Shown one piece after another: positions 17,885 to 27,216 of a DNA stretch of 64,000 nucleotides. How positions within the stretch are numbered: position 1 is the stretch's first letter; every line of letters begins with the position of its first letter. The DNA is taken from positions 1-64,000 of the forward strand of contig NZ_SZZU01000003.1 of NCBI RefSeq assembly GCF_009829985.1. Reading direction: 5' to 3'. Made by a program: the position numbers and the translations under genes. Source of the DNA: Pantoea sp. Aalb (GTDB lineage Bacteria; Pseudomonadota; Gammaproteobacteria; Enterobacterales; Enterobacteriaceae). The notes under the pieces are model-generated. The model was not told the DNA's origin and ran no database searches. It saw only the letters and a list, made by a program, of their open reading frames with translations.

Positions 17885-20719
17885 TTACAATGTTTTTGTT
17901 AAAATCAATTTAAGAAAGCTTGCAGTATGTGATTTAGAATATTCAGCCACAATTTCTGGTTGACCTGTAATTATAATTTCTCCACCGCTATTACCTCCTT
18001 CTGGTCCTAAATCAATAATCCAATCAGCAGTTTTAATTACATCAAGGTTATGTTCTATTACTACTATTGTATTTCCTTTATCACGTAAATAGTATAAGAT
18101 ATTAAGTAATTGTTGTATATCAGCAAAATGTAAACCAGTGGTAGGTTCATCAAGAATATAAAGAGTACGACCAGTGCTATGTTTAGATAGCTCACGGGCT
18201 AATTTAATGCGTTGTGCTTCACCTTTAGAAAGGGTTATAACAGATTGACCAAGACGAATATATGATAGTCCAACGTTTATTAGTTTTTGTAGTTTATGTG
18301 CTAGTATAGGGATAGTTTTAAAAAAGATATACAATTCTTCAATAGTCATATCTAGCACTTCATGAATATTTTTGCCTTTATATTTAATATCTAAAATTTC
18401 TTGATTATAACGTTTACCATTACACTGATCGCATGGTACGTATATATCTGGCAAAAAATGCATTTCCACTTGGATAAGCCCTTCACCTTGGCACGATTCA
18501 CATCGTCCTCCACGTAAATTAAAACTAAAACGGCTAGCATTATAACCACGTGCACGTGCTTCAGGTAATATTGCAAACAAGTTACGTATTGATGTAAAAA
18601 TTCCGGTATAAGTAGCTAAGTTAGATCGAGGTGTACGACCAATAGGATTATGAGTAATATTAATTACTTTATCAAAATTTTCAAGACCTGAAATATCAGA
18701 GTATGATGCAACTGCATTATTAGTGGTATTATTTAGATAACTTTGAGCAATTGGGAATAGTGTATCATTAATTAATGTTGATTTACCAGAACCAGATACT
18801 CCAGTAATACAAGTAAAAAGACCAATTGGTAATATTAAAGTAATATTTTTTAAATTATTTCTATTTGCACCAGTTAGTTTTAATACTTTTGACAGATTAC
18901 ATTTTACACGATTTTTTGGTATTTCAATTTTTCGTTTACCACTTAAATATTGCCCAGTAATAGATCGTTTTTGAGCTATAATAGAGGAGATTTTTCCTTC
19001 TGCTACTACTTCTCCACCATGTATACCAGCACCTGGTCCCATATCAATAATATGATCGGCTGCATGAATAGTATTCATATCATGTTCTACAACAATTAAA
19101 GTATTTCCAAGATTTCGTAATTCCATCAATGTAGATATAAGACGTTTATTATCGAGTTGATGTAGTCCTATAGAAGGTTCATCTATTATGTAGATAATTC
19201 CTATTAGACCTGAACTAATTTGACTTACAATACGGATACGCTGTGCTTCTCCGCTAGATAAAGTGTCTGTTGAACGTGATAATGAAAGATAATTAAGTCC
19301 TAAATTAATTAAAAAATTTAAGCGATTAATTATATCTTTTAATATTTTTTGAGCAATTTTAGCATCTTGTCCATTTAAATGTAAATTGTAAAAAAAAGTC
19401 AGTATATCACTAATGTTCATTTCAGATATAGTGGGTAAATTAATGTTTTTTATAAAAACATGACGTGCTTGAGTACATAGACGAGTACCTTCACAACTTT
19501 TACAAGAACGGTTAGTAATAAATTTTGATAATGCATTACGTATAGTATTAGATTTTGTTTCTTGATAACGGCGCTTTATATTATTAAGAATCCCTTCAAA
19601 AGGATGATAGCGTATAAATGTATCTCCTTGTTTATTAACATACTTAAATGCAATATCTTCTGTATTAGAGCCATATAAAATTATATTACGTATTTTATGA
19701 TTCAGAGTATTAAAAGGTGCTTTAATATCAAAATTTAAATGTTCTGCCAACGAACAAAGTATTTTAAAATAATAAATATTATGACGACTCCAACCTATAA
19801 TTGCTCCATCAGCTAAAGATAATTTAGAATTTACTAATATAAGATTTACATCGAAATATTTTTCTATACCAAGACCGTTACAAGTAGAACAAGCACCTAT
19901 TGGATTATTAAATGAAAATAATGATGGTTCTAGTTTATTAAAATTATAGTCACATACAGGACAAGTAAAATTAGCGGAAAATATTAATTCATTTATTTTT
20001 AAGTTATCTATATTAATAATAATAGCAATACCACCACTTAACTCTAATGCATTTTCAAGTGATTCAATAATACGTCTAGTTATGCCCTTATGAACACGAA
20101 ATCGATCAATGACTACTTCAATAGTATGTTTTTTTTGTGATTCTAATTTAGGTAGCTTTGTTATAGAATATATTTCTCCATCAATACGGACACGTATATA
20201 TCCTTGAATGGCTATTTTTTCTAATGTATTAATATGTTCACCTTTACAATTTTTTACTACTGGTGCTAACAACATAAGACGGCACCCTTGTTTTTGTGCT
20301 AGTACTTGATTTACCATTTGGCTCAATGTTTGTGCTGAAAGCATAATATTATGTTCAGGGCAATATACTTTTCCAATGCGAGCGAATAATAGGCGTAAAT
20401 AATCATATATTTCAGTAATTGTTCCAACAGTTGAACGAAGGTTATTTAAACTATAATGTTGTTTAATAGAAATTGCTGGAGATAAACCTTTAATATAATT
20501 AATATCTGGGTTTTCCAGTAAGTAAAAAAATTGACGTGTATAAGTTGAAAGTGATTCAATATACCGTCGTTGGCTTTCGGCATATATCGTATCAAAAGCT
20601 AAAGAAGATTTACCAGATCCAGATAAACCAGTAATCACAGTGAGCTTATTGCGAGGGATAATTAAATTAATATTTTTTAAATTATGGGTGCGAGCACCAC
20701 GCAATTCAATGTTATTCAT
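17885..20719 (-). CDS. uvrA: Excinuclease ABC subunit A
   Basis: ATPase that recognises bulky DNA lesions and loads UvrB in nucleotide excision repair. It has 944 residues against 940 in E. coli. Two ABC modules are complete: Walker A GLSGSGKSSLAF near residue 31 and GVSGSGKSTLIND near residue 640, with LSSGEAQRIR and LSKGEAQRIK signatures. Zinc-binding CPVCDYNF...CSTC and CESCQGEG...CDQCNG pairs are intact. It is divergent from ssb as in E. coli, but the LexA box expected between them is not visible. uvrB and uvrC are not in this window. Confidence 0.97.
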   Translation of the reverse strand: MNNIELRGARTHNLKNINLIIPRNKLTVITGLSGSGKSSLAFDTIYAESQRRYIESLSTYTRQFFYLLENPDINYIKGLSPAISIKQHYSLNNLRSTVGTITEIYDYLRLLFARIGKVYCPEHNIMLSAQTLSQMVNQVLAQKQGCRLMLLAPVVKNCKGEHINTLEKIAIQGYIRVRIDGEIYSITKLPKLESQKKHTIEVVIDRFRVHKGITRRIIESLENALELSGGIAIIINIDNLKINELIFSANFTCPVCDYNFNKLEPSLFSFNNPIGACSTCNGLGIEKYFDVNLILVNSKLSLADGAIIGWSRHNIYYFKILCSLAEHLNFDIKAPFNTLNHKIRNIILYGSNTEDIAFKYVNKQGDTFIRYHPFEGILNNIKRRYQETKSNTIRNALSKFITNRSCKSCEGTRLCTQARHVFIKNINLPTISEMNISDILTFFYNLHLNGQDAKIAQKILKDIINRLNFLINLGLNYLSLSRSTDTLSSGEAQRIRIVSQISSGLIGIIYIIDEPSIGLHQLDNKRLISTLMELRNLGNTLIVVEHDMNTIHAADHIIDMGPGAGIHGGEVVAEGKISSIIAQKRSITGQYLSGKRKIEIPKNRVKCNLSKVLKLTGANRNNLKNITLILPIGLFTCITGVSGSGKSTLINDTLFPIAQSYLNNTTNNAVASYSDISGLENFDKVINITHNPIGRTPRSNLATYTGIFTSIRNLFAILPEARARGYNASRFSFNLRGGRCESCQGEGLIQVEMHFLPDIYVPCDQCNGKRYNQEILDIKYKGKNIHEVLDMTIEELYIFFKTIPILAHKLQKLINVGLSYIRLGQSVITLSKGEAQRIKLARELSKHSTGRTLYILDEPTTGLHFADIQQLLNILYYLRDKGNTIVVIEHNLDVIKTADWIIDLGPEGGNSGGEIIITGQPEIVAEYSKSHTASFLKLILTKTL

Positions 20720-20946
20720 TTATCTTTTTATAAGTGTATTGGATAATTTAGGAAGTCTTATTTCTAAATATATAAAACTATTAGTATTAATGTGATATAA
20801 AAATATCATTTCATAATTTAATTATAGTAGTATTATTTTTATTTTTTAAAAAGCAAGACCACAAATGATTTTAAAATCACTCATTTGAAAATTAAATATA
20901 AATTTAATTAATTAAATTTATATTAGCAACTTATTGGAGATATTAA

Positions 20947-21492
20947 ATGGCTAATCGTGGTATAAACAAAGTTATTCTTGTCGGTAATTTAGGTCAGGAT
21001 CCAGAAGTACGATATATGCCTAATGGCGGTGCTGTCGCTAATATTACTATTGCCACATCAGAAAGCTGGCGTGATAAGCAAACTGGAGAAAATAAAGAAA
21101 CTACTGAATGGCATCGTGTTGTATTATTTGGTAAACTTGCAGAAGTAGCTAGTGAATATCTGCGTAAAGGATCTCAAGTGTATATTGAAGGACAATTGCG
21201 GACTCGTAAATGGCAAGATAATGGAGGACATGATCGTTACATCACTGAAGTTATTGTTAATATAAATGGCACCATGCAAATGTTAGGTGGACGCCAGCAA
21301 AATATAAAAACTGCTACTATATCTACATCTACGGTTAATCATGGTACGAGTAATTCTAGTAATACTGGATGGATCCAGCCACAAGTGGGAGGTAATAAAT
21401 TTAATGGAAATACACAACAGTCACATCAAAAGCAAAAATCTTCGGTAAACAATGAAACATCAATAGATTTTGATGATGATATTCCATTTTAA
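20947..21492 (+). CDS. ssb: Single-stranded DNA-binding protein
   Basis: Tetrameric protein that coats single-stranded DNA at forks and repair sites and recruits partners through its tail. It has 181 residues (E. coli 178). The OB fold covers roughly residues 1-110 (NKVILVGNLGQDPEVRYMP, TEWHRVVLFGKLAE), followed by a Gln/Asn/Ser-rich linker and the intact acidic tip DFDDDIPF that binds partner proteins. A Shine-Dalgarno (ttggag) precedes the ATG. Confidence 0.97.
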   Translation: MANRGINKVILVGNLGQDPEVRYMPNGGAVANITIATSESWRDKQTGENKETTEWHRVVLFGKLAEVASEYLRKGSQVYIEGQLRTRKWQDNGGHDRYITEVIVNINGTMQMLGGRQQNIKTATISTSTVNHGTSNSSNTGWIQPQVGGNKFNGNTQQSHQKQKSSVNNETSIDFDDDIPF

Positions 21493-21892
21493 TATATATT
21501 TAACTTTCAATTTTTAAAAATTATTCAATTTTAGTTAAAATTATTAAATATTTTAATAATAAATATACGTTATGATTAAACTAGTAATAATACTAATTAA
21601 AATAGGTATTTTAATTAAATCTATTTAACCATTAATATTTCTCAATGTATTTGAATAATTGTTTTTATTTTCTTATTTAGTAACATAAAAATCTTTATTA
21701 AATTTAAATACCTTTATCTATATGAATTTAATTTAATTAAAAGTTAAATTAGTAATATATGCCATAAATATATAAAACCAATGATTATATATCTTAATTA
21801 GAGTATTAATACATTTAATGAATCTAATTATTAAATTATAAAATTAATATTTAATAAAAATAAATATTTTAAGGAATATTTTATGTCTGTAA
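21493..21892. other. Non-coding region after ssb
   Basis: About 400 bases of AT-rich sequence with no recognisable gene, RNA or terminator. It leads into the degraded reading frame at 21893. Confidence 0.5.
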
Positions 21893-22260
21893 TTAAAGTA
21901 GTAATGTAGGGATGAATTTTTAATTTTCTATCATTGATTGTAAAATATTCAGCTATTTTATAGTCTACTATATGTTATGTTGCTTTAGATTTAGCAGCAC
22001 TACCTTTAGCTTAATTTATTCGTTACCGATTATATCAACTAGTTTTTAACGATTTGATGAAATTTTTAAATCTATCATTAGTAGGTGATTTAATGTATTA
22101 AAGGTTTTTGTTAGTTTTATCCAGCGTACTGGAACTTTTATTTCTAATATTATTATATAAGTATATTACCACTAGTATTAGCTATAACTAGTATTAGCTA
22201 TAATTGCTATGATCTATAATGAATATATAGATGAGAATTACTTATATAGTAGCATTAATT
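21893..22260 (+). pseudogene. Decayed small membrane-protein gene, possibly UPF0114 (YqhA-like)
   Basis: A Shine-Dalgarno-like aaggaa precedes ATG at 21893. One frame then reads as a hydrophobic protein interrupted by about five stop codons: pieces include CYVALDLAALPLA and NDLMKFLNLSLVGDLMY. Near 22100 the sense shifts frame (FVSFIQRTGTFISN) and shifts again over a 16-bp tandem duplication. The pieces loosely resemble the first two spans of E. coli YqhA, especially LSLVGDL against MTLVGGL. The family assignment is weak; that it is a broken gene is better supported. The 3' limit is a guess. Confidence 0.5.
22171..22202 (+). repeat. Exact 16-bp tandem duplication inside the pseudogene
   Basis: The unit actagtattagctata occurs twice in direct succession. 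It shifts the frame of the surrounding decayed gene, so it is one of the inactivating changes. Confidence 0.85.
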
Positions 22261-22804
22261 ATTATTGAATTAATTAATATATAATTGATTAATTAATTTT
22301 ATTTTTAATTTAAATTAAAAACATGTTTTATTTAAGTTAAAATATACATAAAGATTATAAAAAAACATTAAATCGTATTAACAAGACTATTTATAATGTA
22401 ATTATTAATCTAAATAATAAATTATATTTTTTGTAGTATCAAATATAATTTATTAATTTAGGTTTTAATTTTTTTTTAAAATAAATATTTTTAAATTTAA
22501 ATTAAAAAATTTCCTGATCATATTATATATAAATTGCTTTTAGCATTGTTTTTATTTTTAAAATATAATATATATAGATATATTATATTAAATTGTACTA
22601 TCTAATAATCAATATTTATTTTTTTTAGTAGTAATTTATGATAAAATAAGTACTTTAAAAAAACATCAATTTAAATTTTATTTTTATAAAACATAAATTT
22701 TATGTGATGCTTTAGTTAAAGTAATTAAATATTATTATTAGTATTTTAATTAATAGTGAAAAAACTTCATGGGGTTTAAATAATAAAATTATAAATTTAA
22801 AAGT
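22261..22804. other. Non-coding region before sbmA
   Basis: About 540 bases of strongly AT-rich sequence. I find no gene, RNA or terminator; the sbmA gene on the other strand ends at its right edge. Confidence 0.5.
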
Positions 22805-24052
22805 TCATTTATTATAATTTATTTTTTTTAATTTTAGTAATTTTTCTCTTGGAGGATCTTGTAAGATCTGCTCGAAGCTACGAAGACGTTTATAAATAGA
22901 TACTAATGTAACTAATGTTGACCATGAAGTAATTAAATATTGGAATGATGAACGTACTTGATCGAACACATTAGTAATTTGATTGAGCAATCCTAAAGTA
23001 ATTGTTCCCGCTGCAATTGATGGGAATAGTATAAATAGTCCAAACATATTATCTACTTGTAAATATAGAATACGAGTGATATTAAAATAAAGATAATGAA
23101 AATAAAGACGGAAATAATTATCTTTAACACGACTAAATAATTCGTGCACAGTTGGTGGTGTAGCTCGTTCTAAATTATCTTCACCATAGATTAGTTCTTT
23201 ACGATACGCTGCTTCCACCCTTTGATTACGAAATTCTAATCCTGGTAATTTTATGCCAACCATTGCTAATAAGAATGTACCAAATATTGACCATAAGAAC
23301 GCGGCTATTACTAATGCATAAGGAATATTACCTAAAAATGGAATTCTTTTTACATGTTCAGATAAACTTACTAGTACTGGTAAAAATGCTACAAGGGTCA
23401 TAATAGCTTGAATGAAACTGATACCCCAGTCTTCTAGAGTACTAGCAAAACGCATTGTATCTTCTTGTACTCGTTGCGCTGCCCCTTCTATTCTACGAAG
23501 TCTTTTCCAGTTATACATATAATAATTATTCATAGCGGCACGCCAGCGGAAAACCCAATGACTAACAAAAAAAGAATTTAATACTCCAACTATTACAGCA
23601 ATTAAAGCAATATTTAAAAAAATTATTATTTGAATATAAAATCTGCTAATAAGTACTGAGCCAGGCTTGGTCAATGCTTCTTGGATAGTATCATAAAATG
23701 GACCATACCACATGTTAATACTTACACCGACTTGTACGCTAAACCAAGTCACAAAAATAATTAGAGCTGAACCCCATACTGACCAACGCTGCCACGGGTG
23801 ATTATTAATTGCACACCATATAAAAGAAAAAATTGATACTGTAATCCAATAGTAGATATAAAACCATATTTGATTGATTGTTATGAAACGAATTACTGTT
23901 GTTGGTAATGGTTCTTCTAAAGTATTTTGTAATAATGCATATCTTATAGGTAGCATATCAAAATAGCCAAACCAGGCACAGAGCGAAATTAAACTCCAAA
24001 TCGCCGCTGAGCTAAAAAAAATAGTTGGATTGGGAAAAAAGGATTTAAACAT
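22805..24052 (-). CDS. sbmA: Peptide antibiotic transporter SbmA (SbmA/BacA family)
   Basis: Proton-driven inner-membrane importer of peptides. In E. coli it takes up microcins and proline-rich antimicrobial peptides; the BacA relatives of rhizobia are needed to survive host peptides in nodules. The 415 residues align over the full length with E. coli SbmA (406), including FVSHWVFRWRAAMN, IEGAAQRVQEDTMRFAS and NQRVEAAYRKELIYGEDN. I start at ATG 24052 because MFKSFFPNP matches the E. coli N terminus; an in-frame GTG at 24058 is the alternative. No SbmA-like neighbours. It appears intact. Confidence 0.95.
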   Translation of the reverse strand: MFKSFFPNPTIFFSSAAIWSLISLCAWFGYFDMLPIRYALLQNTLEEPLPTTVIRFITINQIWFYIYYWITVSIFSFIWCAINNHPWQRWSVWGSALIIFVTWFSVQVGVSINMWYGPFYDTIQEALTKPGSVLISRFYIQIIIFLNIALIAVIVGVLNSFFVSHWVFRWRAAMNNYYMYNWKRLRRIEGAAQRVQEDTMRFASTLEDWGISFIQAIMTLVAFLPVLVSLSEHVKRIPFLGNIPYALVIAAFLWSIFGTFLLAMVGIKLPGLEFRNQRVEAAYRKELIYGEDNLERATPPTVHELFSRVKDNYFRLYFHYLYFNITRILYLQVDNMFGLFILFPSIAAGTITLGLLNQITNVFDQVRSSFQYLITSWSTLVTLVSIYKRLRSFEQILQDPPREKLLKLKKINYNK

Positions 24053-24750
24053 AGACACCCCGCTATCTTGTATACTACTTTATACTGTTTCATATATGTA
24101 TCTGTACGTGATAAGTGGTTTCTAATCATGTTAAGTAATAGCTAAGATGTAGTAATTTAAATCAAATAGGTATATTTTTATTTATTGATATGATTTTTAA
24201 AATAATTTGAGTGTTACAATAAAGTAGATTTTATTTAAGATATATGAGGATTATTGATTTATATAAACTTTATTTTGTATATTATAAAATTTATATAAAT
24301 CAATAATTTATTATTTCATACAAGTTATTTTATAATAAATTAAGGGATTTTAATTTAAAAATATGATAGAATACTAAATTCTTATATTTTTTATTATTTT
24401 TTTTTTAAAAAAAATACTCATACATATAATATGAATATTTTATTGAAAGTTTAACATTTTGATATTTAAAGATTAATTTATTATCATTGATAATATAATT
24501 ATTGTTTATTAATAAAAAATATTCAATTAAATATATTTAAGCATATTTAATGTGTTTAATGATCTAAAACATATTTATAATAGATGAAAGTAATATATAT
24601 ATTAATTATATAAAATTAAATAATTTATTGATTTATATGAATTTTATTTTTTGAAAAATATATTTTACATGTAATTACACTTATTTTATAATTAATTTTA
24701 TTATAAATATTTGTAATTTTATTATTATTTAAAGAATATATTTATTCCAA
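24053..24750. other. dcuA-sbmA intergenic region
   Basis: About 700 bases, very AT-rich, no coding remnant recognised. It holds an 18-bp perfect inverted repeat (24250-24307) about 200 bases upstream of sbmA. Confidence 0.55.
24250..24307. repeat. Inverted repeat, 18-bp perfect arms
   Basis: Arms attattgatttatataaa (24250-24267) and tttatataaatcaataat (24290-24307) are exact reverse complements around a 22-base loop. It is not followed by a T-run and is placed upstream of sbmA. Confidence 0.75.
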
Positions 24751-26055
24751 TTAAAGAATTAAGCTACCAAATAAAAATCCAAATGATACAGAAAAAGTAA
24801 TAGCTAATGTTCCTGGAATAATAAAAGAGTGATTAAATATATATTTACCAATTTTAGTTGAACCAGTGTCATCTATTTCTACGGCAGCTAGTAAAGTAGG
24901 ATAAGTAGGTAAAACGAATAATGCTGAAACTGCTGCAAAAGAAGCTATAGCTGTTAATGGAGATACGCTAAGCATTAGTGCAGTAGGCATAATTGCTTTT
25001 GTAGTAGCTGCTTGTGAATATAGCATAATAGAAGAAAAAAAAAGTATTAAAGCTAACATCCATGGATAAGTTTTTAACGTATTTCCAGCTAGTATTTGAA
25101 TATCGTTGAAATTTGCTTTAACAAAAGTATCTCCAAGCCATGCAACTCCCATTACACAAATACAAGCACTCATACCGGATTTAAATGTACTAGTACTTAA
25201 AATATCGTTCGTATTAACTTTACAAACTATACAAATTAATGTAGCTGAAGTGAGCATAAATACAATAATTGCATCATTGCGTAATAAAATATGTTTGTTA
25301 ATTAAACTAATACTGTTATTAGTGTTAATCGTATACAACATTACTGAAATGATACTCATTAAAAAAAGTAAAAGAGCACGTTTAGCGTTTGGGTTAACAT
25401 TATTCATTTGTTGATTTTTTAGTAATATTTCATTTCGTATTATACGTGCTGGATAAAGTTGATAATTTTTTGATTCTTTGCTAAAAAAATTAGTCAATAT
25501 AGAAGTACAAAAAATTGCACTTATAGTTGAAGGTAATGCAACACTTAGCAAATTTATATAACTCACACCTCGAGGTTCTAGTATTGAAGCAAAAAATATT
25601 ACGGCAGCGGAAAGAGGTGATGCGGTAACAGCTATTTGCGATGCAATAACAGCCATAGAAAGAGGTCGTGAAGGACGTATACCTTGTTCTTTAGCAACTT
25701 CAACTATTACTGGTAGAATAGAAAAAGCAGTATGTCCAGTACCAGATAGTAAAGTCATAACATAAATGACTATAGGTGCAATCACAGTTATATAGCGTGG
25801 ATGGTGACGTAATAGCCTTTCTGATATTTTTATTAAATAATTTATACCGCCTGCAACTTGCATTGTTGCTATCATAGCAATTACTGCCATAATAATTTCA
25901 ATTACTTCAAATGGAATGGACCCAGGTTTTATTCCACATGTTAATGCTAAAATTAAAACTCCTAAACCTCCAGCAAAACCAATACCTATGCCACCAAGTC
26001 TTGCACCAAGCCATATTGCAAATAGCACAATAATAAATTCTATCCATATCATCAT
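24751..26055 (-). CDS. dcuA: C4-dicarboxylate transporter DcuA
   Basis: Inner-membrane antiporter for aspartate, fumarate, malate and succinate. The 434 residues match E. coli DcuA (433). Shared segments are GARLGGIGIGFAGGLGVL at the N terminus, FKSGMSACICVMGVAWLGDTF and ALFVLPTYPTLLAAVEIDDTG; these fit DcuA better than DcuB. Hydrophobic throughout. A Shine-Dalgarno (aaggag) precedes the ATG; a second ATG is the next codon. In E. coli aspA lies between dcuA and groS; here aspA is gone, leaving a terminator-like hairpin (26101-26152). Confidence 0.93.
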   Translation of the reverse strand: MMIWIEFIIVLFAIWLGARLGGIGIGFAGGLGVLILALTCGIKPGSIPFEVIEIIMAVIAMIATMQVAGGINYLIKISERLLRHHPRYITVIAPIVIYVMTLLSGTGHTAFSILPVIVEVAKEQGIRPSRPLSMAVIASQIAVTASPLSAAVIFFASILEPRGVSYINLLSVALPSTISAIFCTSILTNFFSKESKNYQLYPARIIRNEILLKNQQMNNVNPNAKRALLLFLMSIISVMLYTINTNNSISLINKHILLRNDAIIVFMLTSATLICIVCKVNTNDILSTSTFKSGMSACICVMGVAWLGDTFVKANFNDIQILAGNTLKTYPWMLALILFFSSIMLYSQAATTKAIMPTALMLSVSPLTAIASFAAVSALFVLPTYPTLLAAVEIDDTGSTKIGKYIFNHSFIIPGTLAITFSVSFGFLFGSLIL

Positions 26056-26100
26056 TATATATACTCCTTAATATTTTAAGATATTTATTTTTCTATTTTT

Positions 26101-26152
26101 AAAAAAAAACTACTAAAATAAAAAACACGCGAGTTTTTATACTAGCGTGTTT
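26101..26152 (-). terminator. Intrinsic terminator on the minus strand, probably left from aspA
   Basis: On the minus strand the stem aaacacgc / gcgtgttt (8 bp, 26145-26152 with 26123-26130) is followed by a T-rich run (26101-26122). It lies upstream of dcuA, where the E. coli aspA transcript ends, but no aspA gene remains to its right. An orphan terminator is the simplest reading; it could also act as an attenuator for dcuA. Confidence 0.6.
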
Positions 26153-26230
26153 AGAATTAATTAACTTAAAAACTGATTATATATTAATATTTTTAATATT
26201 TACATTAATTATTAGATTTTATCTAAACTA

Positions 26231-26247
26231 TTTAGAATAATTCTAAA
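26231..26247. repeat. Short perfect palindrome
   Basis: The 17 bases tttagaataattctaaa form two 8-bp perfect arms around one central base. Confidence 0.6.
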
Positions 26248-26269
26248 ATAAATATGTTAAATAGTATTT

Positions 26270-26315
26270 TATATTATTTGAAGTTATATATTTATATATA
26301 GCTTCAAATAATATA
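26270..26315. repeat. Inverted repeat, 21 pairs with one G-U
   Basis: Left arm 26270-26290 pairs with right arm 26295-26315 around a four-base loop. All pairs are Watson-Crick except one G-U at 26284 with 26301. No T-run follows. Confidence 0.75.
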
Positions 26316-26447
26316 TTTGATATATTCTTTTTAGTTAAATATTGAAATTTAATTAGCAGTAATTTTTAATAATTATTTTTTTTGTATTTATAAAACTATG
26401 ATCTATAACTTGATCTTTCTCAAATTATATCTATAATTAATGAATAA

Positions 26448-26491
26448 TTATAATATGATATATTAATAATAAAAAATATATCATATTATAA
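26448..26491. repeat. Inverted repeat, 17-bp perfect arms
   Basis: Arms 26448-26464 (ttataatatgatatatt) and 26475-26491 (aatatatcatattataa) are exact reverse complements around a ten-base loop. Confidence 0.75.
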
Positions 26492-26903
26492 TAAATATTA
26501 AAAATTAATTTATTTAAATAATTAAATATTATAATTTTATTATTTTATTTATTTTAAGAATGTTTTTATTTTTCTTAAAATAAGAAAATATTTTAAATTG
26601 TATTTTAAAATATTATTATTAATTAATTACTTTAATAAGTAATTTGAAATAAAGTTATTCTTAAGTAATGTATATTAAATATAATTTTTTCATTTTGTAA
26701 TTTATTAATATTATTACGTATATAACATATCTGAAAAATATTAATTAAACCACGATAGTTAGTAGATATATTAGTTATTTTATGATAAAATCAAAAAAAT
26801 AGATGGAAAATAAGGTAAATTAAATGTATAATTCATATACGTAATAACATTTAATTTAAAATTAATTAATTTAATATTATTATATATGTATATGATATAT
26901 ATT

Positions 26904-26943
26904 TATTCAAAGTATATAATTTAGTAATTATATACTTTGAATA
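26904..26943. repeat. Inverted repeat, 18-bp perfect arms
   Basis: Arms 26904-26921 and 26926-26943 are exact reverse complements around the loop tagt; the left arm begins tattcaaagtat. It lies about 170 bases upstream of the groS heat-shock promoter. Confidence 0.75.
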
Positions 26944-27110
26944 TTAGTATAGGTAAATTAAATTAAACTTAAATGATTTATTTTAGGAGCATAATTTTTT
27001 AATAAAAAGGATAACATTTATTATTTAAACAAAAAATATTTATTGATAATAATCTGATTGTTTTATTTTTCATCAATATTTACATAATATAAAAAAAATT
27101 ATTTTTGACC

Positions 27111-27139
27111 CTTGAAAGCGGTTTTTACTGACCCTATCT
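27111..27139 (+). promoter_or_regulatory. Sigma-32 (heat-shock) promoter of groS-groL
   Basis: A -35 element cttgaaa (27111-27117) and a -10 element ccctatct (27132-27139) are separated by 14 bases. This matches the sigma-32 consensus (CTTGAAA, 13-15 bases, CCCCATnT) and the E. coli groE promoter. The sigma factor is encoded at 9481. Confidence 0.85.
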
Positions 27140-27216
27140 TTCCTCTCACGAGGTTGAAATACTTAACCCGGTAAATAAAATATAAATAATTGGACTTTTC
27201 AAAGGAGAAGTATTAT

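Larger units (their letters stand above)
26153..27110. other. Non-coding region where aspA and fxsA would lie
   Basis: About 960 bases between dcuA and the groS promoter. Neither aspA nor fxsA, which occupy this place in E. coli, leaves a recognisable trace. The region holds several long inverted repeats (listed separately) and nothing else that I can name. Confidence 0.6.
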
